Of a DNA stretch of 51,172 bases, positions 23,813 through 32,323 are shown one piece after another. The notes beneath the pieces were generated by a model. That model ran no database searches and was not told the origin of the DNA. It was given only the letters and a program-made list of their open reading frames with translations. A program made the translations under genes and the position numbers. How positions within the stretch are numbered: position 1 is the stretch's first letter; the number at the start of each line of letters is the position of its first letter. The stretch is taken from contig CAYSFO010000005.1 in the NCBI GenBank assembly GCA_964430695.1, positions 1-51,172 on the forward strand, written 5' to 3'. The DNA comes from MGBC108787 sp964430695. Its GTDB lineage: Bacteria > Bacillota_I > Bacilli_A > RF39 > UBA660.

Positions 23813-24103
23813 ATGAAAAAATATGAAATCATGTTTATCGTTAAATCTGCTCAAGAAAGTAGTGAAATTAAAGCATCTGCAGAAGCAATGAAAAAAATCA
23901 TTACTGAAAACAAAGGCAAAGTTGTTGAATTTAACGAACTTGGAGAAAAAAAGTTAGCGTATGCAATCAAAAAAGAAATTAGCGGTTACTATTATGTAAT
24001 GGTTGTTGAAGCTAATAATAATGCAATTAGTGAGCTTAATCGTAAAGCTTCTATTAACGAAAATATTTTAAGACATCTAATCATTAGATTAGACGAGGAG
24101 TAG
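23813..24103 (+). CDS. rpsF: 30S ribosomal protein S6
   Basis: 96 residues. Typical S6: KKYEIMFIVKS, NKGKVVEFNELGEKKLAYAI, GYYYVMVVEA and a C-terminal ILRHLIIRLDE. S6 binds next to S18 in the platform of the small subunit. First gene of rpsF-ssb-rpsR, the conserved arrangement in which translation and replication genes are co-expressed. AAGGAGGTG precedes the ATG. Confidence 0.96.
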   Translation: MKKYEIMFIVKSAQESSEIKASAEAMKKIITENKGKVVEFNELGEKKLAYAIKKEISGYYYVMVVEANNNAISELNRKASINENILRHLIIRLDEE

Positions 24104-24106
24104 AGA

Positions 24107-24571
24107 ATGAATAAAGTAATTTTAATTGGTAGACTTACAAGAGATCCAGAAATGCGTACAACTGCAAGTGGTACAACAGTAACAAGATTTACATTGGCTG
24201 TTACTCGTACTTACCAAGATCAAAATGGGGAAAGAGGAGCAGACTTTATTAACTGTGTTGCATGGCGTAGACAAGCAGAAAATATTGCAAAATATTGTAC
24301 AAAAGGGACCCAAGTAGCAGTTGATGGAAGAATCCAAACTGGAAGCTATGATGGACAAGATGGAACAAAGAGATATACAACAGATATCATCTGCGATAAT
24401 GTTACATTTTTAGGTTCAAAAAATAGTGATAATACAAGTTATAGTGGTAACACAAATAATAACTATAATAACGAACCTCCACAAGATATGCCAACTTCAG
24501 ACATATCTGAAGATCCATTTAAAGACTTTGGAGAAGAAATAGCATTAAGCGATGATGATTTACCATTCTAA
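24107..24571 (+). CDS. ssb: Single-stranded DNA-binding protein
   Basis: 154 residues. OB fold in the first 110 residues (NKVILIGRLTRDPEMRTTAS, DFINCVAWRRQAENIAKY), then an Asn/Gly-rich flexible linker and the acidic C-terminal tip DDDLPF that recruits partner proteins. It lies three bases after rpsF and before rpsR, the standard place. Confidence 0.96.
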   Translation: MNKVILIGRLTRDPEMRTTASGTTVTRFTLAVTRTYQDQNGERGADFINCVAWRRQAENIAKYCTKGTQVAVDGRIQTGSYDGQDGTKRYTTDIICDNVTFLGSKNSDNTSYSGNTNNNYNNEPPQDMPTSDISEDPFKDFGEEIALSDDDLPF

Positions 24572-24588
24572 GAAAGGAGAAAATTTAA

Positions 24589-24804
24589 ATGGCTGAATTT
24601 CGTAGAAAAAAGAAAAAAATATGCCAAATGTGTGCAGGAAAAAGTGTTGATTACAAAGATGTAATGATTATTAATAAATATATAAATGAAAAAGGTAAAA
24701 TCATGCCTAGACGTATGACCGGAGCATGTGCAAAACATCAAAGACATATTGCTGAACAAATTAAACATGCAAGATTTATGGCATTAATACCATTTGTTAA
24801 ATAA
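24589..24804 (+). CDS. rpsR: 30S ribosomal protein S18
   Basis: 71 residues. RRKKKKICQMCAG, then INEKGKIMPRRMTGACAKHQ and RHIAEQIKHARFMALIPFV are diagnostic. The N-terminal CxxC is the variant found in a subset of bacteria whose S18 can bind zinc. Third gene of rpsF-ssb-rpsR; a terminator follows. Confidence 0.96.
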   Translation: MAEFRRKKKKICQMCAGKSVDYKDVMIINKYINEKGKIMPRRMTGACAKHQRHIAEQIKHARFMALIPFVK

Positions 24805-24815
24805 TGTATATTAAG

Positions 24816-24836
24816 CACTCAAATTGAGTGTTTTTT
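24816..24836 (+). terminator. Intrinsic terminator after rpsR
   Basis: CACTCA (24816-24821) / TGAGTG (24825-24830) followed by six T. Confidence 0.85.
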
Positions 24837-24852
24837 GTTTGAACTTTAAAGA

Positions 24853-24890
24853 TTGCATTTTAATTGATTTATGTTAGAATAACTTTCGTG
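24853..24890 (+). promoter_or_regulatory. Extended -10 promoter placing the start codon at the transcript 5' end
   Basis: TTGCAT (24853-24858), 16 bp, TAGAAT (24875-24880) preceded by TGT (extended -10). Only seven bases separate the -10 box from GTG 24888 and ATG 24891, and there is no Shine-Dalgarno site, so the mRNA is probably leaderless. Confidence 0.5.
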
Positions 24891-25727
24891 ATGAATATGG
24901 ACCGAATAAATGGCTATCGAATAATTGATGATTATAAGTATTTAACTCAAACGGAAGGCAACAGACATACGGTTTTAAAATTAACAGATGGAAAAATAGA
25001 CCATTTTTTTAAAATGGTTGATTTGGCAGAACGATATAAAGAACTATTTTTCTCAATGCTTTTAAATGAAAGAGGAGTGGATACGGTTCAAATTGATTTT
25101 GCAAAGTATAATGGACAATTTGGAATTGTCTCTCCAAGCTATAATTTAAATAAAGAAGTAAAACCATTAAGTGAAATTATTGAACAATACAAAAATTTAG
25201 AAATGTATGAAAATAAAAAGGTCTTTAATGTAAAAACAGTAAATGAAATTTTATACTTATTTTCAATACAAGAAAAATGTGCACATACATCATTACAAAA
25301 AGAATTATTTTTTAAATTTATAATGCAAATCCTTTTAGGAAACAGTGACTTAAACTCTAATAATATTGAAATAATAATAGGTAACAGATTAACATTATCT
25401 CCTTTTTATGGTTTTGAAAATTGTGGTGTAATAGATTTGAAGGAAACTTCTTTTTATAATGGTTATATGTTTGGTTATAACCAAAATGCTGAAGACTTTG
25501 AATCAGCGGCAACTACAATTAAAAAATTGTTGCAAATTGGATCTAAAACAGAAATAGAAACCTTTAAAGACTGGTTAGAACATATGAAAGCCGCAAATAC
25601 GAATAAAATTATTAAGATGAGTGAAGAAAAAATAGAAAAAAGAATACCTAAAGATATAAAATTGCAATTGGTGCGTGAATATAAAACGAATCTTCAAAAT
25701 GTTGATTCTATAGTAAAAGGAAAATAG
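24891..25727 (+). CDS. HipA-like kinase-fold protein (tentative)
   Basis: About 278 residues. The central part LFFKFIMQILLGNSDLNSNN followed by RLTLSPFYGFENCG resembles the HipA C-terminal lobe (pattern GNxDxHxxN then LSPxYDxxN), with the catalytic Asp in NSD retained but the usual His and second Asp changed. The N-terminal half lacks an obvious HipA P-loop region. If related, it may be an inactive or divergent Ser/Thr kinase; no HipB-type antitoxin is adjacent. The start is ATG 24891, with GTG 24888 or ATG 24897 possible; none has a ribosome-binding site. It sits alone between rpsR and rplI. Confidence 0.45.
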   Translation: MNMDRINGYRIIDDYKYLTQTEGNRHTVLKLTDGKIDHFFKMVDLAERYKELFFSMLLNERGVDTVQIDFAKYNGQFGIVSPSYNLNKEVKPLSEIIEQYKNLEMYENKKVFNVKTVNEILYLFSIQEKCAHTSLQKELFFKFIMQILLGNSDLNSNNIEIIIGNRLTLSPFYGFENCGVIDLKETSFYNGYMFGYNQNAEDFESAATTIKKLLQIGSKTEIETFKDWLEHMKAANTNKIIKMSEEKIEKRIPKDIKLQLVREYKTNLQNVDSIVKGK

Positions 25728-25735
25728 AAATTTCA

Positions 25736-25764
25736 TTGATATATAAGACTTTTACATGTATAAT
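25736..25764 (+). promoter_or_regulatory. Promoter of the rplI-dnaB operon
   Basis: TTGATA (25736-25741), 17 bp, TATAAT (25759-25764); GGAGG follows before ATG 25792. Confidence 0.85.
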
Positions 25765-25791
25765 AGGTAATGATTGGAGGAATAGGACAAA

Positions 25792-26238
25792 ATGAAAGTT
25801 ATCTTATTAAAAGACGTAAAAAAGCAAGGAAAGAAAGATGACATTTTAGAAGTCAGCGATGGCTATGCCAATAACTATCTTATAAAAAATAAGCTTGCTG
25901 TTCCGTATTCTAAGAAAAGTAAAGAAGTACTGGAAACAGAATTAGAAAATCGTCGTATTGATGAACAAAATGAAGTAGCTGCATGTAAAAAATTAGCAGC
26001 AGAACTAGAAAAAAAAGAGCTTATTTTTGAACTAAAATCTGGAAATTCTGGTAAAACTTTTGGATCTGTTTCTTCCAAACAAATCAATGAAGAATTAAAA
26101 AAATTTGGATTTAATATCGATAAGAAATGCATTCATTTAGATACTGCTTTAGATTCTTTGGGGATGCATTTCGTAGAGATAGAATTACATAAACAAGTAA
26201 AATGTAATATAAAAGTACATATAAAAGAAAAAAAGTAA
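25792..26238 (+). CDS. rplI: 50S ribosomal protein L9
   Basis: 148 residues. MKVILLKDVKKQGKKDDILE and VSDGYANNYLIKNKLAVPYS are the L9 N-terminal domain; a long connecting helix and the C-terminal domain (KTFGSVSSKQI, KKCIHLDTALDSLGMHFVEI) follow. First gene of a seven-gene unit running to ung. In Bacillota rplI is regularly followed by the replicative helicase, as here. Confidence 0.96.
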   Translation: MKVILLKDVKKQGKKDDILEVSDGYANNYLIKNKLAVPYSKKSKEVLETELENRRIDEQNEVAACKKLAAELEKKELIFELKSGNSGKTFGSVSSKQINEELKKFGFNIDKKCIHLDTALDSLGMHFVEIELHKQVKCNIKVHIKEKK

Positions 26239-26251
26239 GAAGGTGAAAGGT

Positions 26252-27604
26252 ATGGCAGTAAAACAAATGCCCCAAAACAACGAAGCCGAGATGAGTGTCT
26301 TAGGTACATGTTTTTTAAGCAAACAAGCTCTTGAAAAAGTTTGTGAAGAAGTAGATGGCAGCATGTTTTACAATGATGCCAATAAAAAAATCTTCGAAGC
26401 TTTATTAGAACTATATAAAACAAATACACCTATTGATAGTACAACGGTAAAAGATGAATTAGATAAACAAAAAAATTTGAACGCTATCGGTGGTTTAGAA
26501 TACATAAGTGAAGTCATTGATTCTGTAGCAACTATTGCCAATTTAGATTCTTATATCAAAATAATTAAAGAAAAATCGGTTCGCCGAAAATTAATTGATA
26601 CTGCAACCGATATTATTACGGAAACGTATGAAGAAGAAAAAGACTTAGCATTAGTATTGGATGGCGCAGAAAAGAAAGTTTTAGATGTTGCTCGTGCAAG
26701 AACAACAAGCGAGTTTACTCCAATTAGTGAAGCTTTAAGGCATGCCCAAGAAAATTTAGAAAAGATGGCGAAAAACAAAAGCGCTATCACAGGGCTAGAA
26801 ACGGGATTTTATGATTTAGATAAAGCAACGAGTGGGTTACATGAAGGAGAACTAATTATCATCGCCGCTCGTCCTGGTATGGGAAAAACATCCTTTGCTC
26901 TAAATTTGGCAACCAATGCAGCATTCACAACAGACAAAGCCATTGCTGTATTTAACCTAGAAATGAGTGCTGAACAATTAGTAAATCGTATGATTAGTGC
27001 CGTAGGAAGTATTGAAGGAGACAAACTAAAAACAGGGATGTTAAACCATACGGATTGGAAAAAATACAATGAAGCAATGAGTCAACTTGCAGATACAAAT
27101 ATTTATATTGAAGATAATGCATCAATTACTTCTGCTGAAATAAAAGCAAAATGTAGAAGATTAGCAAATAGTGAAAAAGGCTTGGCTTTAGTAGTAATCG
27201 ATTACTTACAGTTAGTTACAACAGGTGGAAGAACTGAATCTCGTCAAGTAGAAGTTTCTGATATCTCTCGTGCATTTAAAACAATGGCCATGGAATTAAA
27301 AGTTCCTGTAATTGCTTTAGCACAATTATCACGTAATGCAGAACGACGTGAAACCAATCAACCAAGACTTGCTGATTTACGTGAATCTGGTTCTATCGAA
27401 CAAGATGCCGATTTAGTTATGTTTTTAAATCGTCAAGACTATTATGAAAACAAAACTGCTGAAAATAAAGCAACCATTGTACCTGTTGATTTAATCATTG
27501 CAAAACATAGACGTGGTTCAACAGGCTTATTCCAAGTATTATTTGAATTAGATAAGAGTTGTTTTAAAAATTATTTAAAAACAGAAAAAGAAGAGGTATT
27601 TTAA
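26252..27604 (+). CDS. dnaB: Replicative DNA helicase DnaB (DnaC in Bacillus nomenclature)
   Basis: 450 residues. N-terminal primase-interacting domain (PQNNEAEMSVLGTCFLSKQA), linker, then the RecA-like motor with Walker A ARPGMGKTS, FNLEMSAEQLVNRM, VVIDYLQLV and ADLRESGSIEQDADLVMFL. Hexameric 5'-3' helicase of the replication fork. ATG 26252 is chosen over GTG 26243, which is part of AAGGTGAAAGG. It follows rplI by 13 bases. Confidence 0.97.
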   Translation: MAVKQMPQNNEAEMSVLGTCFLSKQALEKVCEEVDGSMFYNDANKKIFEALLELYKTNTPIDSTTVKDELDKQKNLNAIGGLEYISEVIDSVATIANLDSYIKIIKEKSVRRKLIDTATDIITETYEEEKDLALVLDGAEKKVLDVARARTTSEFTPISEALRHAQENLEKMAKNKSAITGLETGFYDLDKATSGLHEGELIIIAARPGMGKTSFALNLATNAAFTTDKAIAVFNLEMSAEQLVNRMISAVGSIEGDKLKTGMLNHTDWKKYNEAMSQLADTNIYIEDNASITSAEIKAKCRRLANSEKGLALVVIDYLQLVTTGGRTESRQVEVSDISRAFKTMAMELKVPVIALAQLSRNAERRETNQPRLADLRESGSIEQDADLVMFLNRQDYYENKTAENKATIVPVDLIIAKHRRGSTGLFQVLFELDKSCFKNYLKTEKEEVF

Positions 27605-27619
27605 AAAGGGTGATTCCAT

Positions 27620-29119
27620 TTGAAAAAAAATGATTTAATAAAAACGATTATAATTACAAGTATTATTGGAATTCTTTTTCTAATTGTTGGAATAAGAGAA
27701 CGTAATTATAATCAGGCTGAAAAAGTGTATCAAGTCTATTTACATGGCTATAAATTAGGATTAATTAAAAGTAGTGAAGAATTATATGCTTTAATTAATG
27801 AAGAACAAAAAGATATTAAAGATACTTATGAGGTATCTACCGTATACCCACCAAATGGTTTTGAAATCAAAGAATGTCAAACCTATAGTGAAAATATTAT
27901 CAGTGCTAAAGAAATTTATGAAAAAATCAAAGACGAAGATGATTTTACAATAGAAGGATATACAATCAAAATTAAATTTGATGAAGAAGAAAAAGAAGAT
28001 ATCATATTGTATGTTCTAAATCGAGAAATATTTGAAGAAGCGATTAAAAGTGTAGTCACTGCATTCGTTGATGAAAAAGATTTTAAAAACTATATAAATA
28101 ATGAACAAGAAGCCATTGATGATGTAGGTCAAATTATTGAAAAAATGTATTTTGAAGAAACAATAACGATTAAACCTTCCCATATTAGTGTAAATGAACA
28201 AATATTTACAGATGCCATCGAACTTACGCAATATTTGTTATTTGGTTCATCGAAAGAACAATCAAAATATACAGTAAAAGCAGGAGATACCATTCCTTCT
28301 ATTTCTGAAGACAACAAATTGAACACCCAAGAATTTTTAATTGCAAATCCCAAATATAAAAATGAATCCAGTATTTTGGCTATTGGAGAGAAAGTAAATA
28401 TTACCTTAATCAATCCCGTACTTACTTTAGTAGAAAATATTCATTCCGTAGAAGATATTGAGCAAGTTTATGATAGAGAAGTAGTATATGACGTAACAAA
28501 AAATATAAACTTTAATGAAGTAACACAAGCTGGAATTACAGGAATTTTTCGTACTACAAAGGATATACAAGTGGTAAATGGGGAACAAAATCAAGGTGTT
28601 GAAAAGATGAACACTGTCACTATTCGTGAAATTCAAAATGAAATTACAACAAGAGGTGGTTCAAGACCAACAGGAAATTACGTCGATAATGGAAAAATAT
28701 GGGGATGGCCAACGAATCGTCCATATGTTATCACTTCTGGGTTTGACTGGCGTTGGGGTTCTTTCCATAACGCGATTGATATTTCTGGAACCGGTTTAGG
28801 ATCTCCAATCTATGCCTCACGTGATGGTGTAATTGCTGAAACCAATAGAATTTGTCCAAATATAGGACATTATAGATCTACATGTGGAAATACATATGGA
28901 AATTACGTAATCATCGACCATAAAAATGGCTACTATACAATCTACGCCCATCTTTTACAAAATGTAAATGTAAAAGAAGGGGATACCGTGACTCGTGGTC
29001 AAGTGATTGGGTTTATGGGAAGTAGTGGATCTTCTACAGGTACTCACTTACACTTCGGCGTTTCAAAAGGATTCCCTAACCAAGGAACTTGGTTAAACCC
29101 ATGGAGTTTGTTCAGATAA
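27620..29119 (+). CDS. Membrane-anchored M23 peptidase with LysM and G5-like domains
   Basis: 499 residues with a TTG start (27620); AAGGGTGAT lies just before it, and no in-frame ATG fits. One N-terminal membrane segment (about residues 8-24), an external region of about 190 residues, LysM at about 217-262 (KYTVKAGDTIPSI to LAIGEKVNI), a G5-like domain at about 265-345, and an M23 domain at the C-terminus with HNAID and THLHFG, the zinc-binding HxxxD and HxH. This is a cell-wall-cleaving endopeptidase layout. In Bacillota such peptidases act in growth or division. It overlaps the next gene by one base (TAATG). Confidence 0.92.
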   Translation: MKKNDLIKTIIITSIIGILFLIVGIRERNYNQAEKVYQVYLHGYKLGLIKSSEELYALINEEQKDIKDTYEVSTVYPPNGFEIKECQTYSENIISAKEIYEKIKDEDDFTIEGYTIKIKFDEEEKEDIILYVLNREIFEEAIKSVVTAFVDEKDFKNYINNEQEAIDDVGQIIEKMYFEETITIKPSHISVNEQIFTDAIELTQYLLFGSSKEQSKYTVKAGDTIPSISEDNKLNTQEFLIANPKYKNESSILAIGEKVNITLINPVLTLVENIHSVEDIEQVYDREVVYDVTKNINFNEVTQAGITGIFRTTKDIQVVNGEQNQGVEKMNTVTIREIQNEITTRGGSRPTGNYVDNGKIWGWPTNRPYVITSGFDWRWGSFHNAIDISGTGLGSPIYASRDGVIAETNRICPNIGHYRSTCGNTYGNYVIIDHKNGYYTIYAHLLQNVNVKEGDTVTRGQVIGFMGSSGSSTGTHLHFGVSKGFPNQGTWLNPWSLFR

Positions 29120-29880
29120 TGCGTGTTGTAGTATTAGCAAGTGGTTCCGAAGGAAATGCCACCTATATTGAAACCGAAGAAACAAAAATTTTAATTGACC
29201 TTGGAAAAAATGCCAAATATATTAAAGAAAAATTAGAAAGTATAAATGTATGTCCTCAAGAAATTAATTATATTCTAATAAGCCATACCCATAAAGACCA
29301 TACGAGTGCTTTAAAAACATTTATTAATCGCTATAAAACAACCGTTTTATTAAGCCAGCAAATGTTTTATGAATTAGAGGAAGTTAAAGAATATGAAAAT
29401 AGTATCATTTATGAAGAGGATATCTATTTAAAAGACATTAAAATAAAGGCGATAAAATCTTCCCATGATGCTCCTGATGCTAGAAATTTTGTGATTGAAC
29501 ATAAAGGAAAATCTATTGTTTACGTTACAGATACAGGATATGTAAATCGTAAATATTTTGAAATATTAAAAGATAAAGAAATTTATTTATTTGAAAGCAA
29601 TCATGATATTGAAATGCTTTTAAATGGCCCTTATCCAAAATGGTTAAAAACACGTGTTGTGGGAAGCTACGGGCACTTATCCAATAAAGATTCTTCCTTT
29701 TATCTAAGTAAGTTAATTGGAAGCCATACCCAAAAAATAGTGTTAATGCATCTAAGTCAAATCAATAATACCGAAGAAAAAGCATTGGATATGATTCATG
29801 AAACTTTCAAAGAATATAATATAGAATTTGATAATATCACTTGTGCCAAACAATCGGAGATTACAGAGGTAACCGTATGA
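29119..29880 (+). CDS. yycJ: YycJ/WalJ-type metallo-beta-lactamase fold hydrolase
   Basis: 253 residues. RVVVLASGSEGNATYIETEE at the start, SHTHKDHTS (HxHxDH metal motif), SSHDAPDARNFVIE, YVTDTGY and SYGHLSNKDS match YycJ, a nuclease-like MBL protein usually located with walRK and rlmH; here walRK are absent but rlmH follows. The upstream Met at 29089 would overlap the M23 gene; the true start is the ATG overlapping its stop codon. It overlaps rlmH by four bases (ATGA). Confidence 0.9.
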   Translation: MRVVVLASGSEGNATYIETEETKILIDLGKNAKYIKEKLESINVCPQEINYILISHTHKDHTSALKTFINRYKTTVLLSQQMFYELEEVKEYENSIIYEEDIYLKDIKIKAIKSSHDAPDARNFVIEHKGKSIVYVTDTGYVNRKYFEILKDKEIYLFESNHDIEMLLNGPYPKWLKTRVVGSYGHLSNKDSSFYLSKLIGSHTQKIVLMHLSQINNTEEKALDMIHETFKEYNIEFDNITCAKQSEITEVTV

Positions 29881-30314
29881 TAAAAATAATATGTTTAGGA
29901 AAAATAAAAGAAAGTTATTTAATAGATTTAATTGACGATTATCTAAAGAGGATTAGAAAATATCATAAAATAGAGATCATTGAATTAAAAGATGAAGATA
30001 GTCTTTTAAAAGAAGAACAGAGTATTCTTTCCCATATCCAAACAAAAGATTATATAATTACATTAGAAATAGAAGGAAAAGAACTTTCAAGTACAGAATT
30101 TGCAGAACTCATTTCGAAAACATTTATTAACTATAGTAATATTACCTTTATTATTGGAAGTTCTCTAGGACTTTCACCCAAAATTAAAGAAATGAGTAAC
30201 TTCCATTTATCCTGTTCAAAACTAACTTTTCCTCATGGGTTATTTCGTGGCATATTATTAGAGCAAATCTACCGAGCTTTCAAAATTAATAATAATGAAA
30301 GTTATCATAAATAA
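29877..30314 (+). CDS. rlmH: 23S rRNA (pseudouridine1915-N3)-methyltransferase RlmH
   Basis: 145 residues, a little shorter than the usual 155-160. SPOUT-fold methyltransferase acting on the assembled ribosome. MIKIICLGKIKESYLIDLID at the start and LTFPHGLFRGILLEQIYRAF, then YHK at the extreme C-terminus, are diagnostic. The cofactor loop reads IIGSSLGL rather than the usual GG-containing form, a small deviation; the shortening falls in the middle (after IEIIELKDED). It starts in the yycJ stop codon. Confidence 0.92.
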   Translation: MIKIICLGKIKESYLIDLIDDYLKRIRKYHKIEIIELKDEDSLLKEEQSILSHIQTKDYIITLEIEGKELSSTEFAELISKTFINYSNITFIIGSSLGLSPKIKEMSNFHLSCSKLTFPHGLFRGILLEQIYRAFKINNNESYHK

Positions 30315-30332
30315 TATAAAAGGAAGTAGAAT

Positions 30333-31544
30333 ATGAAAAAAATGAATAAAGAACTAAAAAAATTATTAATCATTTTAGGCTTGTATTCCCTAGCAGATGG
30401 AATTATCTATATTTTTCAAGAATTATGGATGGCGGAGAATAATTTATCTGTTGGTACAATCAGTACCGTATTTAGCTTATGTGCTATATTATCCGTCTCT
30501 GTCATATTCTTAAGTTCAAACCTAATAAAAAAAGAGAAACTAAAAAAATTTGCAAGCAGTTTGTTTTTAATAAAAGCAATTGTAATGTTTATGTTATTTA
30601 TTTTAAATCACTCAGGTTTAAATATTTTAATTAAATTTTTAATTATGCTCGATTATGTAATTGATGTTGAACTCTGGGCTTCTTTATATCCTTTAATAAC
30701 ATTAATAAAAAAGGATGACAAAATCTATGCCATTAGAGATTTCATATATGACGCTTGTTACTACGTTGGTGTATTTTTAACGGGTATTTTACTTGGAAAA
30801 AGTATAGGTCTTTTACAAATCGATTATAATTTTTATATATTAATTGCCTGTATAATAACATTTATTAGTTTCGGAATCCTACATAAAACAGATTTAGATA
30901 AGTATGTAAAAAAAGAAAAGAATAAAACGACAATAAATGCCTTACAATCGATAGTAAATAAAATGAAAACAGATAAAATATCAAGAATGTATTTATTATA
31001 TGTTTTATTTGGAAGTATATCCTATAGTTGTATCACGGATTTAAAAGTGCTTATTTTAGTAGAATATTTACACTTTTCAGCATCCGCCATATCAAATTAC
31101 AGTATTATTTTAGGAATTGGAGCTGTTGCAGTTGGTGCTTTAGTTATGGAAAAACTAACTTGTAAGAATAACTATATCAACATTCTATTAAAATATGGAA
31201 CAAGATTGTTTCTATACATATTAACATTCATTTTTAGTAATAAATTATTTATTTTAATTGCTTTTATTTTTATATTTTTAAGTAGTGATGCCTATACGCA
31301 CATTACAGATGCCCCTTATGTAAATCGCTATAACAACGATGAACAATTAGCTTTTAATAATTTAAAAGAAATGGTGGATTATATTGCTACAAGCATTGGA
31401 ATATTTTTATGTGGAATTGCTTTGAACTATGGAGTAAGATACATCTTTTTAATCGGTAGTATATTTATTGCCATTCAAATCGTTTTTGCTTTCTATGCAC
31501 TAAATTTAAGAAATCAAGAAAGTAGTGATAAAAATGTTGAATAA
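30333..31544 (+). CDS. MFS-like multi-pass transporter
   Basis: 403 residues, about eleven to twelve membrane segments with a charged central loop (DLDKYVKKEKNKTTINALQS) between the two halves, a major facilitator layout. The GILLGKSIGLLQ and GIGAVAVGALVMEKL stretches are compatible with this, but no substrate-defining motif is recognised. AGGAAG precedes the ATG. The gene lies within the rplI-ung unit and overlaps ung by 11 bases. Confidence 0.75.
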   Translation: MKKMNKELKKLLIILGLYSLADGIIYIFQELWMAENNLSVGTISTVFSLCAILSVSVIFLSSNLIKKEKLKKFASSLFLIKAIVMFMLFILNHSGLNILIKFLIMLDYVIDVELWASLYPLITLIKKDDKIYAIRDFIYDACYYVGVFLTGILLGKSIGLLQIDYNFYILIACIITFISFGILHKTDLDKYVKKEKNKTTINALQSIVNKMKTDKISRMYLLYVLFGSISYSCITDLKVLILVEYLHFSASAISNYSIILGIGAVAVGALVMEKLTCKNNYINILLKYGTRLFLYILTFIFSNKLFILIAFIFIFLSSDAYTHITDAPYVNRYNNDEQLAFNNLKEMVDYIATSIGIFLCGIALNYGVRYIFLIGSIFIAIQIVFAFYALNLRNQESSDKNVE

Positions 31545-32205
31545 TGATTGGGACGAAGTCTTAAAAATAGTTTTTGAGGGAGAAGGATTTAAGAAATTTT
31601 ATAATATTGTAGAAAAAGAATACAATACAAAAACAATTTTTCCTCCTAAAGATTATATTTTTAATGCATTAAAGTTAACACCATATAAAAATGTAAAAGT
31701 AGTAATTGTTGGACAAGATCCGTATCATGGAGTAGGTGAAGCACATGGACTTTCTTTTTCCGTTCAAAAAGGAATAAAAGTTCCTCCTTCCTTAAAGAAT
31801 ATCTATAAAGAATTAGAAAGTGATTTGGGCATCCCACCTTATCCAGAAGGAGACTTAACGAGCTGGGCTCGTCAAGGAGTACTGTTATTAAACGCTGTTT
31901 TAACCGTGGAGAAAGATAAGCCGGCAAGTCACAGAAAACTAGGATGGGAACGTTTAACAGATTATATTATTAAAACATTAAATAATAAGGAAGAACCAGT
32001 TGTATTTATTTTATGGGGAAACTTTGCGAAAGAAAAGAAAGTACTGATTACAAATCCAAAGCATCTAGTAATCACTTCTGCACATCCAAGTCCATTTTCT
32101 GCAAATTATGGTTTTTTTGGAAGCCGACCATTTTCCAAAACAAATGACTTTTTAATCAAAAATGGAATTACACCAATTAATTGGGATTTACGAAATAATA
32201 TATAA
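31534..32205 (+). CDS. ung: Uracil-DNA glycosylase
   Basis: 223 residues, family 1 UDG that removes uracil from DNA in base-excision repair. Catalytic water-activating motif GQDPYHG (about residues 61-67), LSFSVQKG, LLLNAVLTVEKDKPASHRKL and the minor-groove loop HPSPFSANYGFFGSRPFS. The Met at 31534 is preferred to GTG 31525. Last gene of the rplI unit; a terminator follows. Confidence 0.96.
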   Translation: MLNNDWDEVLKIVFEGEGFKKFYNIVEKEYNTKTIFPPKDYIFNALKLTPYKNVKVVIVGQDPYHGVGEAHGLSFSVQKGIKVPPSLKNIYKELESDLGIPPYPEGDLTSWARQGVLLLNAVLTVEKDKPASHRKLGWERLTDYIIKTLNNKEEPVVFILWGNFAKEKKVLITNPKHLVITSAHPSPFSANYGFFGSRPFSKTNDFLIKNGITPINWDLRNNI

Positions 32206-32217
32206 TTTTTTATATCA

Positions 32218-32250
32218 AACGAAGGGTAAAATAGAAACTTCGTTTTTTTA
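32218..32250 (+). terminator. Intrinsic terminator after ung
   Basis: AACGAAG (32218-32224) / CTTCGTT (32238-32244) followed by T residues. Confidence 0.85.
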
Positions 32251-32284
32251 TTTAAACAAAACTTAATTCAAAAAAATAAATATG

Positions 32285-32293
32285 TGTTATAAT
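32285..32293 (+). promoter_or_regulatory. Extended -10 promoter of the Myb-array/sigma operon
   Basis: TGTTATAAT is a TGnTATAAT extended -10 box 31 bases before the first ATG; the -35 region is weak (AATTCA). GGGGGA precedes the ATG. Confidence 0.6.
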
Positions 32294-32323
32294 ATTTAAT
32301 AAGTTTTTCGGGGGAATGGATCT

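Noticed and set aside
29650..29670. AACACGTGTT palindrome as a parS site
   Set aside because: It lies inside yycJ and lacks the flanking TGTTTC/GAAACA bases of the parS consensus.
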